Shown: positions 29,182 to 38,367 of the stretch, in pieces | Layout of the letters: each line of letters opens with the position of its first letter | How positions within the stretch are numbered: the first letter of the stretch is position 1 | Assembly: GCA_965644315.1 (NCBI GenBank) | Contig: CBFFRQ010000050.1 | Span: 105,541-169,540 of the forward strand | Direction: 5' to 3' | Source of the DNA: Caecitellus pseudoparvulus | Taxonomy: Eukaryota > Bigyra: Bicosoecida | DNA: 64,000 bases | Notes under the pieces: model-generated | Databases searched by the model: none | Told to the model about the DNA's origin: nothing | Seen by the model: the letters and a program-made list of their open reading frames with translations, nothing else | Translations under genes and position numbers: made by a program

Positions 29182-29191
29182 CAATTTCCGC
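29182..29191 (-). promoter_or_regulatory. GCGGAAATTG motif upstream of MBTPS1
   Basis: Identical to the motif before the OMA1-like gene, in the same orientation relative to transcription; it ends 25 bp before the ATG. Confidence 0.25.
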
Positions 29192-29365
29192 TCGCCCACA
29201 TGGTGGGCCGGGGCGAAGCACTGCGCTTTCGAGCTCAGGACAAGACTCCAAGACACAGCAAGACACCCAACTACACGGGATCGCTGTTACATTGTGAGCC
29301 ATGGCATCCATCGCAGGCGGGCCTGATGCATGACCTTGACGTGGCTGGGCTAGGCTGGACAAACT

Positions 29366-30988
29366 CTACGCAGGCGGCTGTGGCGGGTCTGCTGCCACTG
29401 CCACTGCTTGCCTGGCGCCCACGGGCTGCCTGCCGCCGCCACTCAACTCATGTGCCCCCGCCTCCGCCGTAGCTGCCGTCTGTGCGGCGCCGCTTCCAGC
29501 CGCGCCGTGCCCCTGCTGCTGAGTGTGCTCGCCACCCTCCGGCCCGCCCACCACGCCACCCTCCTCCGCGCCACCCTCCTCCGCGCCGCCCTCTTCGCCT
29601 TCTTCTCCGTGTGCGCTCTCATCGGGCCTCCACCCCGCCTCATGCAGGGCTGCGATACGCTGCGCGTCAGTGATGGTCACGACAGTGCCAGCCCGGGCAA
29701 TGGCGTGGGGGTTCCCCTCCTCGCCGCCCTCCTCCCCATCCTCCTCCGGAATGCTGCCGCCAGCATGGCCAAAGGCAGCCCCTGCCGCGCGCTCTGCCCG
29801 TGGCGTGGAGGACTCGATCAGCTCCCGCACCACTGAGCGGGAACGGGGGCGCACGGACGTGCACCCCAGCTCCACAGCAAGACCCGGCTCCCGTCCAAAG
29901 GCACGGGCAGTGGCGGTGGTCTTGCCGCCGTGGTTGAAGACGATGATGGCGGCAGTCGTGTTGTCTGTGCCGTTCAGCCGCTCCACGACCATGTCCACGA
30001 GGGCTTGCGCGGCCTTGCGTGGACTGCGTGTCTCCCGCAGCAGGCGCTTGGCTTCGTTCATGAGGTTCTGCCGGTGCGGGAACTTGTCGAACAGGCCGTC
30101 GGAGCCGAGGATGAGGAACTCGTCGTCCGGCTGCAGTTTCAGCACAGAGATGTGCGGCTCTGCCGTGATGCCCTGGCCGCCGGGCCCCTGCTTGGTGCTC
30201 TCATCGCCAAAGGCGCGCGTGACAGCCAGCACGCCAGCGGCACGGGCCTGCCCGTCATAGAACATGACACACCCCCCGGCGGCTTGAATGCGCTCCTTCT
30301 CTGTCGGGTTGGTGGCCTTGTGGGGGATGCTGAGCTCCACAGGCTCACCCCCCCGGGACAGCCACGCTTCGCAGTCGCCTGTGTTGGCCACCAGCAGCGC
30401 ATCACCCACCACCTGCGCCGACACGGCACACGAGCCACAGTTGCGCGCGAAGCCCAAGCCGCGCAGCGTTTCGTCTGTGTCTGTGTACGCCCGCTGGACG
30501 GCGCTCCGGATTTCGTCCGGCGCCGCCAGGCGCACGGCTTTCACCAGGCTGGCGTTGATGTGTGTGCTGAGGTACTTGGCCACGGAGTCACCCCCATGGC
30601 CATCGAAGACGCCGAAGGCGTTGCAGTTCCTGGCGTCTGGCGCAGCTGCCATGAGGTCGAAGTAGTCCTCCTGGTAGGGCCGCCTAGCCATGCGTTTGCT
30701 GCCCCCGGCTACCAAGCCCAGCTGCACATTCACTTTGTCGTTGGGCACGGGCTCCATGCTGGGCAGGGGGGACTTGTCGGGCGGGAACAGGACTGCTTCA
30801 GAGACAGACCGAGTGAACCATTCCCTTGGCATCTGGTTGCGTGGCCTGGGTTCCCTAGCCTCTGTGGGGGTTGCGGCAAAGCGGAGTGGTGGCTCCAGCG
30901 AAAAACGAAGCAGTTCACTGCGGCACCTCCTCACCCGGCGAAGACGCGATGCGCAGCCGCGAAAGGTTCTCTGGCATGGGAATGACAT
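29366..30988 (-). CDS. PP2C-family protein phosphatase
   Basis: Exon 1 30988-30935 and exon 2 30859-29366 (intron 30860-30934, 75 bp, GTGAGG...CAGAG); 515 residues. The intron is in frame, so retention would add 25 residues. PP2C motifs in order: RRPYQEDYFDL, FGVFDGHGGDS, GSCAVSAQVV then ANTGDCEAWL, LAVTRAFGD, DDEFLILGSDGLFD and DNTTAAIIVF. All metal-binding aspartates (ED, DG, GDxE-type, SDG, DN) are present, so it should be active as an Mg/Mn-dependent Ser/Thr phosphatase. The Arg-rich N-terminus (RGCASRLRR) might be a targeting peptide. The C-terminus is an acidic Glu/Gly repeat (EEGGAEEGG), then Gln/Ala-rich. Confidence 0.9.
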   Translation of the reverse strand: MSFPCQRTFRGCASRLRRVRRCRSELLRFSLEPPLRFAATPTEAREPRPRNQMPREWFTRSVSEAVLFPPDKSPLPSMEPVPNDKVNVQLGLVAGGSKRMARRPYQEDYFDLMAAAPDARNCNAFGVFDGHGGDSVAKYLSTHINASLVKAVRLAAPDEIRSAVQRAYTDTDETLRGLGFARNCGSCAVSAQVVGDALLVANTGDCEAWLSRGGEPVELSIPHKATNPTEKERIQAAGGCVMFYDGQARAAGVLAVTRAFGDESTKQGPGGQGITAEPHISVLKLQPDDEFLILGSDGLFDKFPHRQNLMNEAKRLLRETRSPRKAAQALVDMVVERLNGTDNTTAAIIVFNHGGKTTATARAFGREPGLAVELGCTSVRPRSRSVVRELIESSTPRAERAAGAAFGHAGGSIPEEDGEEGGEEGNPHAIARAGTVVTITDAQRIAALHEAGWRPDESAHGEEGEEGGAEEGGAEEGGVVGGPEGGEHTQQQGHGAAGSGAAQTAATAEAGAHELSGGGRQPVGARQAVAVAADPPQPPA

Positions 30989-31540
30989 AGTCAGCAGCAG
31001 CACCGGGGGGGTCCACGGGGGCCTGCTTCGTCGTCGACGGCTTGCACCCCATGTGTGTCTGACTTTGCCGCTCACGAGTGAAACGCTGAAACCCTCTCTC
31101 ACGGCAGTCCTACAGGAGCCCGATTTCCAGCTCCTTTGCACGAGATGCACGCCTTGCTTGGCCGCTGTATGCACTTGAGCGGCCTCGCCTCGCTGCGATG
31201 CAGTGTGGATTTTTTGGATCTGCCCAGCGCGCGCAGTTGTGACAAGGAGCGGCGCTCCAAATCGCCGCAGTTGAGCCCAGCCCGCTGCTCGTGGCAGCTC
31301 AGAGTGATCAAGTTCAAGGCAGCCGACGATTCAAGACACAACTCACAACCACAAAGTGCGGCCACGATCCCCTCCGTGCGCTTGCCTCTGCCCTACTCAC
31401 AGCCTGGCTGTGAACAGGCGGTGCCCGCGTTCAATTCCCGCACCCCGTGCCTGCTTCGCTCGGCTGACGCGCCGTGCACTCCACCAGGCAGACGAGCTTG
31501 TCAGGGAGGGAGGAGCACACTGTCATATCTCGCGAGGACC
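30989..31540. other. Divergent promoter region, 552 bp
   Basis: Separates the PP2C gene (minus) from the pyrophosphatase-like gene (plus). Open frames extend into it from both sides, but neither contains a recognisable domain before its first supported ATG. I see no TATA box or repeat. Confidence 0.45.
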
Positions 31541-33271
31541 ATGGCTGCTCTTTCGGCTGCCCCGCGTGCTCTGGCACGAGCGGCCAGAGGAGCCGCCCGC
31601 CTGCCGGGCAGCGGAAATCCCGCACGCATGTCAGCAGGCTCGGCGTGCGCCGCGTCCAAGCGGGCCCTGTCCATGTACGCCATCCCCCACGTGGAGTTCC
31701 TGCCCAATTCTGACACGAGTCAACGCGTTGTCTTCCGCGGGAGCGCGGGCAGGGAGGTGTCGCCCTGGCATGATGTGCCGGCTTTCGTGCCTGGCACGGC
31801 AGACGTGCACATGGTGGTCACGGCGCCCCGGGGCAAGCGGGAGGTGGTCGTGCCGGCGTACCACGAGGAGCTGAACCCTTTGAAGGTGTCCCTGGGCGCC
31901 AACGGCACCCCCGCCCTGCGCCCCCAGGCCCCTAGCTTCAACCTCGGCTTCATCCCCCAAACCTACTGCAGTGCCGTGGTGACTGGCATCGGCGCAGGGG
32001 GGCAGGGAGAGGTCAACGCGCCCCCCAGCACCGCGCCGTCCTACGCCGCCCTGGAGGTGCTGGACCTGTCCATGAGCCGCGCGTCAGTGGGGTCCATGGC
32101 CCCCCTGAAGGTGCTGGGCGCCTACGGCCTGCTGCAGGGCGGCACGGTGCGCTGGACTGTGCTGGGTGTGCGGGCGGACGACGGCCTGACCAGCCACCTT
32201 GCAGAGGTGCTGGAGGGCGGCGCCGCCCTGGACCCCGAGTCCGTGTCGGACCCCGTCGTCCGGCAGACGGTCTCCAACGCGCTCTTCTGGCTGCGGGACG
32301 CGGCAGTGGCGGAGTCCTCGACCGCAGTGGAAGAATTGGGGGGCGGCCTGCTGCCTCCTGCCGCCGCCTCCGCCCTCGTCTCCATCTTCCACAAGGCCTG
32401 GGCCAACTACGTGTTCAACCGTGAGGACACCAAGGCCCTGTTCGGGCTGGATGTCATGCGCCTGGCCTTCCCCGGGCCCTGGCGCCCGCATCCCGGGTGG
32501 ACACCGCCCACCTCGGCCGCCTGCACTGAGGAGCAGGCGGCCGTGTACGCCCCCGCTGTCCTGCCGCCACCGGATGCCTCAGCTTTCTACGCGTCGCCGC
32601 AGGACCCCGCCCTGCCGGCATTCGGCGACGTCACCACCAAGCCCGTGTTTGAGGGGGAGGCTGCCAACCTGGCTGTTTCCCAGGCGAGCCGAGGTGAAGG
32701 TGAGGGGGCTGCGCACACGGGTCTGGACCCCAGTGTGGTTCGCGCGGCAGAGGCAGCGGCTGCTGACGCTGACGCTGCTCGGGTGGGGGTCAAGGTGCCC
32801 GGCGCCGCCCCCGCCCAGCCAGTGGATGTGCCGGTGGAGGAGGGTGACGACACCTTCACCGTGCTAGAGGTGACCGACCCAGACGCTGACATCGCGGCGG
32901 ACGCCTCGGGTGACGGCTCTGCCGCAGTGCGCACCGGCTTGGACCTGCACACGGCCAGCTTGGAGGAGGTCGTCGCCGCCTGTGGGGGGGACACCGACCT
33001 CGCCACCGCCATGCTGGCCACACAGCAAGCCCAGCTCATCCAGGCAGGCAACGCGGCGGCTGCTGCCGAGCTGCCTGCCATGGCCGCAGCTGTCGCAGAG
33101 CTCAAGGCAGCCCGCAGCAAGCGTGCAGCGGCGCAGGCCCAGCCCGACCTGGAGGCATCCATGCGCGCCCTGTACTCTGGCGGCAGGGCAGCTCCCCAAC
33201 GCCACCAGGGAGACAAGGCCCAGGGCAAGGGGCACCAGGGCAAGGCAAAGGCCGGCGCGGCCAAGAAGTAG
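31541..33271 (+). CDS. Inorganic-pyrophosphatase-fold protein lacking the catalytic aspartates
   Basis: 576 residues from ATG 31541 (gaccATGG). The Arg/Ala-rich start (APRALARAARGAARLPG) looks mitochondrial. Residues about 60-310 follow family I soluble pyrophosphatase: VHMVVTAPRGKREV, ELNPLKV, FNLGFIPQTYCSA, APLKVLGAYGLLQGGTVRWTVLGVRADD and FHKAWANYV. The metal-binding signature DxDxPxDxxE, expected between IPQT and KVLG, is replaced by TAPSYAALEVLDLS, and the DExxxDWK aspartates by QGGTVRW. A pyrophosphatase is therefore unlikely; a structural role, for example in a mitochondrial complex, is inference. The C-terminal 250 residues are Ala/Asp-rich with a basic end (GDKAQGKGHQGKAK). Confidence 0.7.
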   Translation: MAALSAAPRALARAARGAARLPGSGNPARMSAGSACAASKRALSMYAIPHVEFLPNSDTSQRVVFRGSAGREVSPWHDVPAFVPGTADVHMVVTAPRGKREVVVPAYHEELNPLKVSLGANGTPALRPQAPSFNLGFIPQTYCSAVVTGIGAGGQGEVNAPPSTAPSYAALEVLDLSMSRASVGSMAPLKVLGAYGLLQGGTVRWTVLGVRADDGLTSHLAEVLEGGAALDPESVSDPVVRQTVSNALFWLRDAAVAESSTAVEELGGGLLPPAAASALVSIFHKAWANYVFNREDTKALFGLDVMRLAFPGPWRPHPGWTPPTSAACTEEQAAVYAPAVLPPPDASAFYASPQDPALPAFGDVTTKPVFEGEAANLAVSQASRGEGEGAAHTGLDPSVVRAAEAAAADADAARVGVKVPGAAPAQPVDVPVEEGDDTFTVLEVTDPDADIAADASGDGSAAVRTGLDLHTASLEEVVAACGGDTDLATAMLATQQAQLIQAGNAAAAAELPAMAAAVAELKAARSKRAAAQAQPDLEASMRALYSGGRAAPQRHQGDKAQGKGHQGKAKAGAAKK

Positions 33272-33322
33272 GGTGCGTGTGCAATGCATTGGCGCCGCAG
33301 GTGCTTCGTGGCGCCCCGCGCC

Positions 33323-36300
33323 TCACTCAGCGCCCTTCACGCCGTCCGCCCAGCGCACCGTTCTGGGAAGTGACGCTGCACTGGGGGTGCCGGGCACTGG
33401 GGGTGGGGAGCGCTGTGGTGACTTGCGCATGTGCGACAGAGCAGTCATGGCCAGCGCTGCGGGCCTCAGGCGCAAGGGGCTGGGCCAAGCCTTCGCGCTG
33501 CCACTGGAGGAGGACACGCGCGAAGAAGGCGGGGCAGAGAAGCAGGCAGGGTCTGAGGAGGCCCCCTGACCCGGCTGAGTGGGGGACGTTGGCAGCGACG
33601 CCGACTGGCCCGCGGGCCTTGCCTGAGTTGGGGCAGGCGCTGGCAAAAGCACTGGCGCGGTGCAAGTGGCGGGGCTGGGCGGGGAGCGGCAGGCCTCTGG
33701 CTCCTCTGCATCGCGTGTGGCGGCGTCGACGCCCCCCAGAGCGGCGTCGACGGCCGCAGTTGCAGTGGCTGCGGCAACCTCGGCAACGACCTTCCTCCGT
33801 GCAGCACCCAGGTGCAATTGCAGCCGTCCGAAGTGCTGCACGCGGAGCTGAGCAGAGTGCAGTTCCCGCTCACGAAGTTCCAGCGCAGCTCGTTGGGTCC
33901 CCAGGGATCGCTGAGCATGAGCTATGGACGCTGCGCTCGCCTTGCTGGCCTCCTCAGCGAGCAGCAGGTGCCCCTCCCGCTCCTCCAGCCTGGCTCGCAA
34001 GCACTCGGACTGCTGCGCCATTCGCTGCAGACTTGCCTGGCGGAGCTCCATGCGTAGTTCCAGGCGGGCAAGCTCCTTCCGTGCCGTTTTAGTCCGCTGC
34101 TCTGCTTTGAAGGCGCGCTGGACGTGAGCGGCGGCTTGTGCGACAAAAGCCCGCAGCTGTTCCTCCTTGGTGTTGACGCGCTGCAACTTCTCCGTCGCCA
34201 GCACCTCCCGCCGCCTCGCACGGATGCGGCTGACTTCTGCGACGATTTCTCGCGACAACACGGCGCCGTCCAGCGTCGCGTGTGGGCTGGCGAGGGCATC
34301 GTGCTGCCTGGAGGTGGAGCCCAAGCTCCTGGGCGAGGCGCCGACCACGCTGCTGCTGCAATGCACGCTTTCCGCCGAGGCAGGCCCCACCCTTGAAGAG
34401 AGCAGGGCCGATCCCTGCTCCAAGATGGCAACCTGGCCCTTTAGTTGGACGGCCTGCTCTTCAGAAAGCTCTGCGCGGCTTGTCAAGGCTGACTCTCTGG
34501 CTTGCAGCGCACTGATTCGCTCGCCAGCCTGCGCTAACTCTTCTCGAAGGGACGCTTCCAGGCTGTCGGCTGCAGCTGAAGTTGACTGCAGCTTGGCTTT
34601 GAGCGTGTCAATGCTCTCCTTGTCCGCGCGATTCGCTTCCAGAGCAGCCTGCAGGCGGTCTTGCAGCGCAGCGAGCTCTGTGTCGTGCATGCGCTGCAGT
34701 TCCCCCCGTTGCTGCTCGAGGCGCTCCTCTGCGCTCTTCAGTTCGCTTGTGCGGACCTCATTCACAGCCGATTCAAGCTGGGCTGCATGGGTTGCTTCCG
34801 CTTTCCTCAGCTCGTTGGCCGTCGCCTCCCTCAATCGCTGCATGTCTTGTGTCAATGCCTCGAGCTGCCCCTTGAGGGGGCGCAGGGCAGCTAGCTCTCC
34901 GTCCCCTTCATCTAGGATTTCGTCCAGCTCTGTAACCTTCAGCTCTGCGGCGTGCAGTTTCTGCTTCAGCGTATGGTGCTCCTGGGCTTGCTGGGCGAGG
35001 TGGCGCTGGAGCTCCTCCACCCTCCCTTGCTCAGCAGCTATGGCTGCAGCACACTCGTCTCGCACACGCTGGACCTGCTGCTTCGTGGCCAGTGAGCTTT
35101 GCCGTCTGATGCCGGATTCCGCCTCCTGCCACGCTGCTTCCCTCGCCTTCATCTCGGCGGCGTGGCTGGACGCGGCCGCCTGCACGTGGCCTGCCGCGTC
35201 TCGCATGCGAACATGCAGGGCGTGAAACCCGCGCCGCACTCCTTCCATGGCCAGTGCCCACACATCGGACATGGCCTGGGTGAGGGCTGGGGTGCTCATG
35301 CACCCTGCTGGCAACTCCGGCATGTCCCCTGCCACGGCAGAAGGAATCGCAGGCTGGGGGGAGCGGGAGGCTGCACGCGGCGACTGGGCAGCGCCCATCA
35401 ACGCCTCGGCTTGAAGGAACGCTGCATCCAAGAGCCTCAAGATGTCGCTGCGAGTCTGGCGTGCGAGTTTCTTCTGTGTGTCCTGCAGCACTTGCGAGGC
35501 CTGTCCCTGCTGGGCAGTGGTGCTGGATGCCGCCAGCTGCGAACGCTGCAATTCTGCAGTCGCCTTGTCCAAGCGCTGCTGCGTTTGCTCCAGGCGACTG
35601 CGAAGGCGAGCAAGCTGAAACTCCTCATCCATGCGGTTACTTGCTTGTTGAGTAGCCTCAGCCGCCAAAGGAGGCTGCTGTTCAGCCTGCGCACCGTCGC
35701 CACCAATGGGCTCGTCAGCCAAGGTCTCCAGCGCTGATAAGGTGTGCCCGGGCTCAAGCGGGGCCGGGCGAGGGGCACTGCCAGAGAGCGGGGAGCCCTT
35801 GTCTGTGGTCTGCTCAGCCTGGGGGACGGCCTGGCGAGACGTCGTTGAAGGTGCGGCGGACTCTCGTGATTGGGCGTCGAGCAAGCCCTGCAGCGCGGCT
35901 TTCTCGTCAGCCATGCGGTGCATGGTTTCCTTCATGCGGGATGCGACGCTCTTGAAGCGCTCTGCCTCCTCGCGAAACGCCGAGATCATGCGCTCGCGCT
36001 CAGCCGTGTACTTCGCCATGGCCGTCGCTGCTTGCTCTTGCACCTCCTCAGCGCGCAGGCGGTGCTCGTGCATGGCGTCGACTGCCACCACCAGCTCCTC
36101 TTCCAGTGCAGCCACTCTGGCCTTGAGGGAACTGTTTTCATCCTTGATGGGCCCGATGGTTCCCAGCAGGTGCTTGATGTGGTGGATGGCGTCTTGGTGG
36201 GCTAGCTTTGCGCTCTCCAGTGCATGACTCAGCTCCGGCGCAGGTGACGGGTTGTGTTGGTGGTGAGAGTCCGTGGGACGGGTGGGGCTGGCAAGCTTAA

Positions 36301-36530
36301 TAATTGCTGCCTTGCTTGGTCCCTGGCCCACTTGCTCGCGCACGGCGGCTTCCTGTGACAAACACGGCGGCGAACTCAATGCCTCACAGCCAGTTGACCC
36401 GTTGCGGAAGTTGGCCTGGCAACTGCTGGCGCCGCACGCGTACCCGTGCTTGCATGCGCGCATGAAAGTCTGCTATGAACTTCGTCTGCGGGTTGGTGCT
36501 GCTGTCATGCGTTTCTGTGGCATCTGACAT
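33323..36530 (-). CDS. Coiled-coil protein, paralogue A of a two-member family
   Basis: Exon 1 36530-36444 (29 residues, ending KFIADFHARMQAR) and exon 2 36352-33323; intron 36353-36443 (91 bp, GTACGC...CACAG, phase 0); 1,038 residues. Long heptad-rich helices fill most of the protein, with Arg/Gln/Glu/Ala composition (for example about 95-200 and 440-800), then a Pro/Ser-rich tail. The N-terminal coil (ESAKLAHQDAIHHIKHLLGT, MISAFREEAERFKSVASRMK) aligns with the gene at 38368-41236, and both share the short first exon and intron position. No known domain is recognised; a cytoskeletal role is possible. It converges on the pyrophosphatase-like gene with a 51-bp gap. Confidence 0.75.
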
Positions 36531-36720
36531 GGCGGCCTGTGCTCCCACAGGCTGCTTAGATTGGGTGGGATACCTGCGTTGCACCCAGCGCCGGGGTGCG
36601 GCACGCCCGAAGACCAACGCTACGCTGGTGAGCGCCCGTAAAGGCTGGGAAGTGCGTACCTTGCATGTTGCATTGTGACAGTGGACACGTTGCCCATTGC
36701 AGCGGACGGAGGGGGGGGCC

Positions 36721-38045
36721 TTAGACGTGCACATTGCCAGCCTTCACAAGCTCCAAGTCGGAGGTGACCATCTCCTCCACCATGGTGGCCAGGTCCGTCT
36801 TGGCAGTCCACCCCAGCTTCTCCGCGGCCTTCTTGGGCTCTCCCACCAGCAGGTCCACCTCGGTGGGTCGGTAGTACCGGGGGTCCACCCTCACCACCAC
36901 CTCCTCCGTGCCGTCCTCCTTGGTGATGTAGCCCTCCTCGTCCTCCGCCTCCCCGCGCCACTGCACCTTCTTGCCCACGACGTTGAAGGCCATCTCCACG
37001 AACGTGCGCACCTCGTACGTCTTGCCCGTGGCCAGGACGAAGTCATCGGGGGTGTCCTGCTGCAGCATGAGCCACATGCCCTCGATGTAGTCGCGGGCGT
37101 GGCCCCAGTCGCGCTTGGCGTTCATGTTGCCCAGGTACAGGCACTTCTGCTTGCCCAGCTCAATGTTGGCGACGGCGCGGGTGATCTTGCGCGTGACGAA
37201 GGTGGGCCCGCGGCGAGGGGACTCGTGGTTGAACAGGATGCCGTTGCAGGCGTACATGTCGTACGCCTCGCGGTAGTTGATGACCTGCCAGTACGCGTAC
37301 TGCTTCGCGACGGCGTAGGGGGAGCGGGGGTAGAAGGGCGTCGTCTCGCTCTGGGGCACCTCCTGCACCTTCCCGAACAGCTCCGATGTGGAGGCCTGGT
37401 AGAAGCGGCAGGAGTCCGTGAGGCCCACGGCGCGGATGGCGTTGAGCAGGCGCAGGCACCCCAGCGCGTCCACGTCGGCGGTGTACTCGGACATCTCGAA
37501 GGACACCTTCACGTGGGACTGGGCGGCCAGGTTGTACACTTCAGTGGGGCGAATCTCCGCCATGAGGCTGGTGAGGTTGCTGCTGTCGGTGAGGTCGCCG
37601 TAGTGCAGGAAGAACTTCAAGCCAGTGGTGTGGCGGTCCCGGTACAGGTGGTCGATGCGGCCAGTGTTGAAGCTGGAGGAGCGGCGCACGATGCCGTGCA
37701 CCTCGTAGCCCTGAGCAGGCGAGCGGCCGGGCCGTGAGACGGTGCCAAACGCAAGCAGTCCCGACGACACACGAGGCGAGCGTGCTGCATCGCTGACGCA
37801 CCTTTTCCAGAAGGAACTCGGCCAAGTAGGAACCATCCTGACCAGTGATACCCTGAGCAGTGCAAAGTGGGGGAAGGGGGGGGGTGCAGCGGCTTCAAGG
37901 CGCGCGCCCGAAAAGTGCCGCGGGTGGCTGTGGTTGGCGCACGCACTGTCACGAGGGCAACCTTGCGCGCCACGACGGGGGTCTCGCCAGAGCTCACAGC
38001 CGAGGCTGCCGCAGCAGCACTGGCATCAGGGGCGGTGGCAGCCAT
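36721..38045 (-). CDS. GMDS: GDP-mannose 4,6-dehydratase
   Basis: Three exons: 38045-37947, 37852-37802, 37710-36721; introns 94 and 91 bp, both phase 0 with GTGCGT donors; 379 residues (family about 350-375). The Rossmann motif [11 protein letters not shown] spans exons 1-2 (residues 33-43). Catalytic residues: Thr158 and Glu160 in QASTSELFG, and Tyr182/Lys186 in [21 protein letters not shown] and [12 protein letters not shown] are GMD signatures. It converts GDP-D-mannose to GDP-4-keto-6-deoxymannose, the first step of GDP-fucose synthesis, in the cytosol. The Ala/Ser-rich first 25 residues are a non-conserved extension. Confidence 0.95.
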
Positions 38046-38367
38046 GGTGTCTGTAAAGGGGGCGGCCGAGGGGGGACACGTGGGCTGCAGGCACCAAGCG
38101 CGCAGCTGCGCCAAATTCCGCCCTGCACCGAGCAAGCCCTCACCGTTCGGGGAACCTGGGAAGCCACGGTGCAGGGGAGGGTGTGCCTGTTTGAAGGAAG
38201 GGTGTTGAACTTGGGGTGGAAAAGTGAATCGGCGGGTGGGCTGCGCGGAATTGCCGTGCACGGCAGGGAATGGGCGCACGTGGCGAAGTTGTTGCACAGC
38301 TGCATTCGCACGGCACACAGGTTGGGGGACACAGCAGCCAGGGTGGGGCGCCTGGAGTAGTTACACT
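38046..38367. other. Intergenic, 322 bp
   Basis: Upstream of GMDS and downstream of paralogue B, both minus strand. It contains GCGGAATTG near 38247 on the plus strand. No coding potential or repeat is seen. Confidence 0.4.

Noticed and set aside
31541-33271. Functional inorganic pyrophosphatase
   Set aside because: The metal-binding aspartates that define the family are absent, so only fold similarity is claimed.
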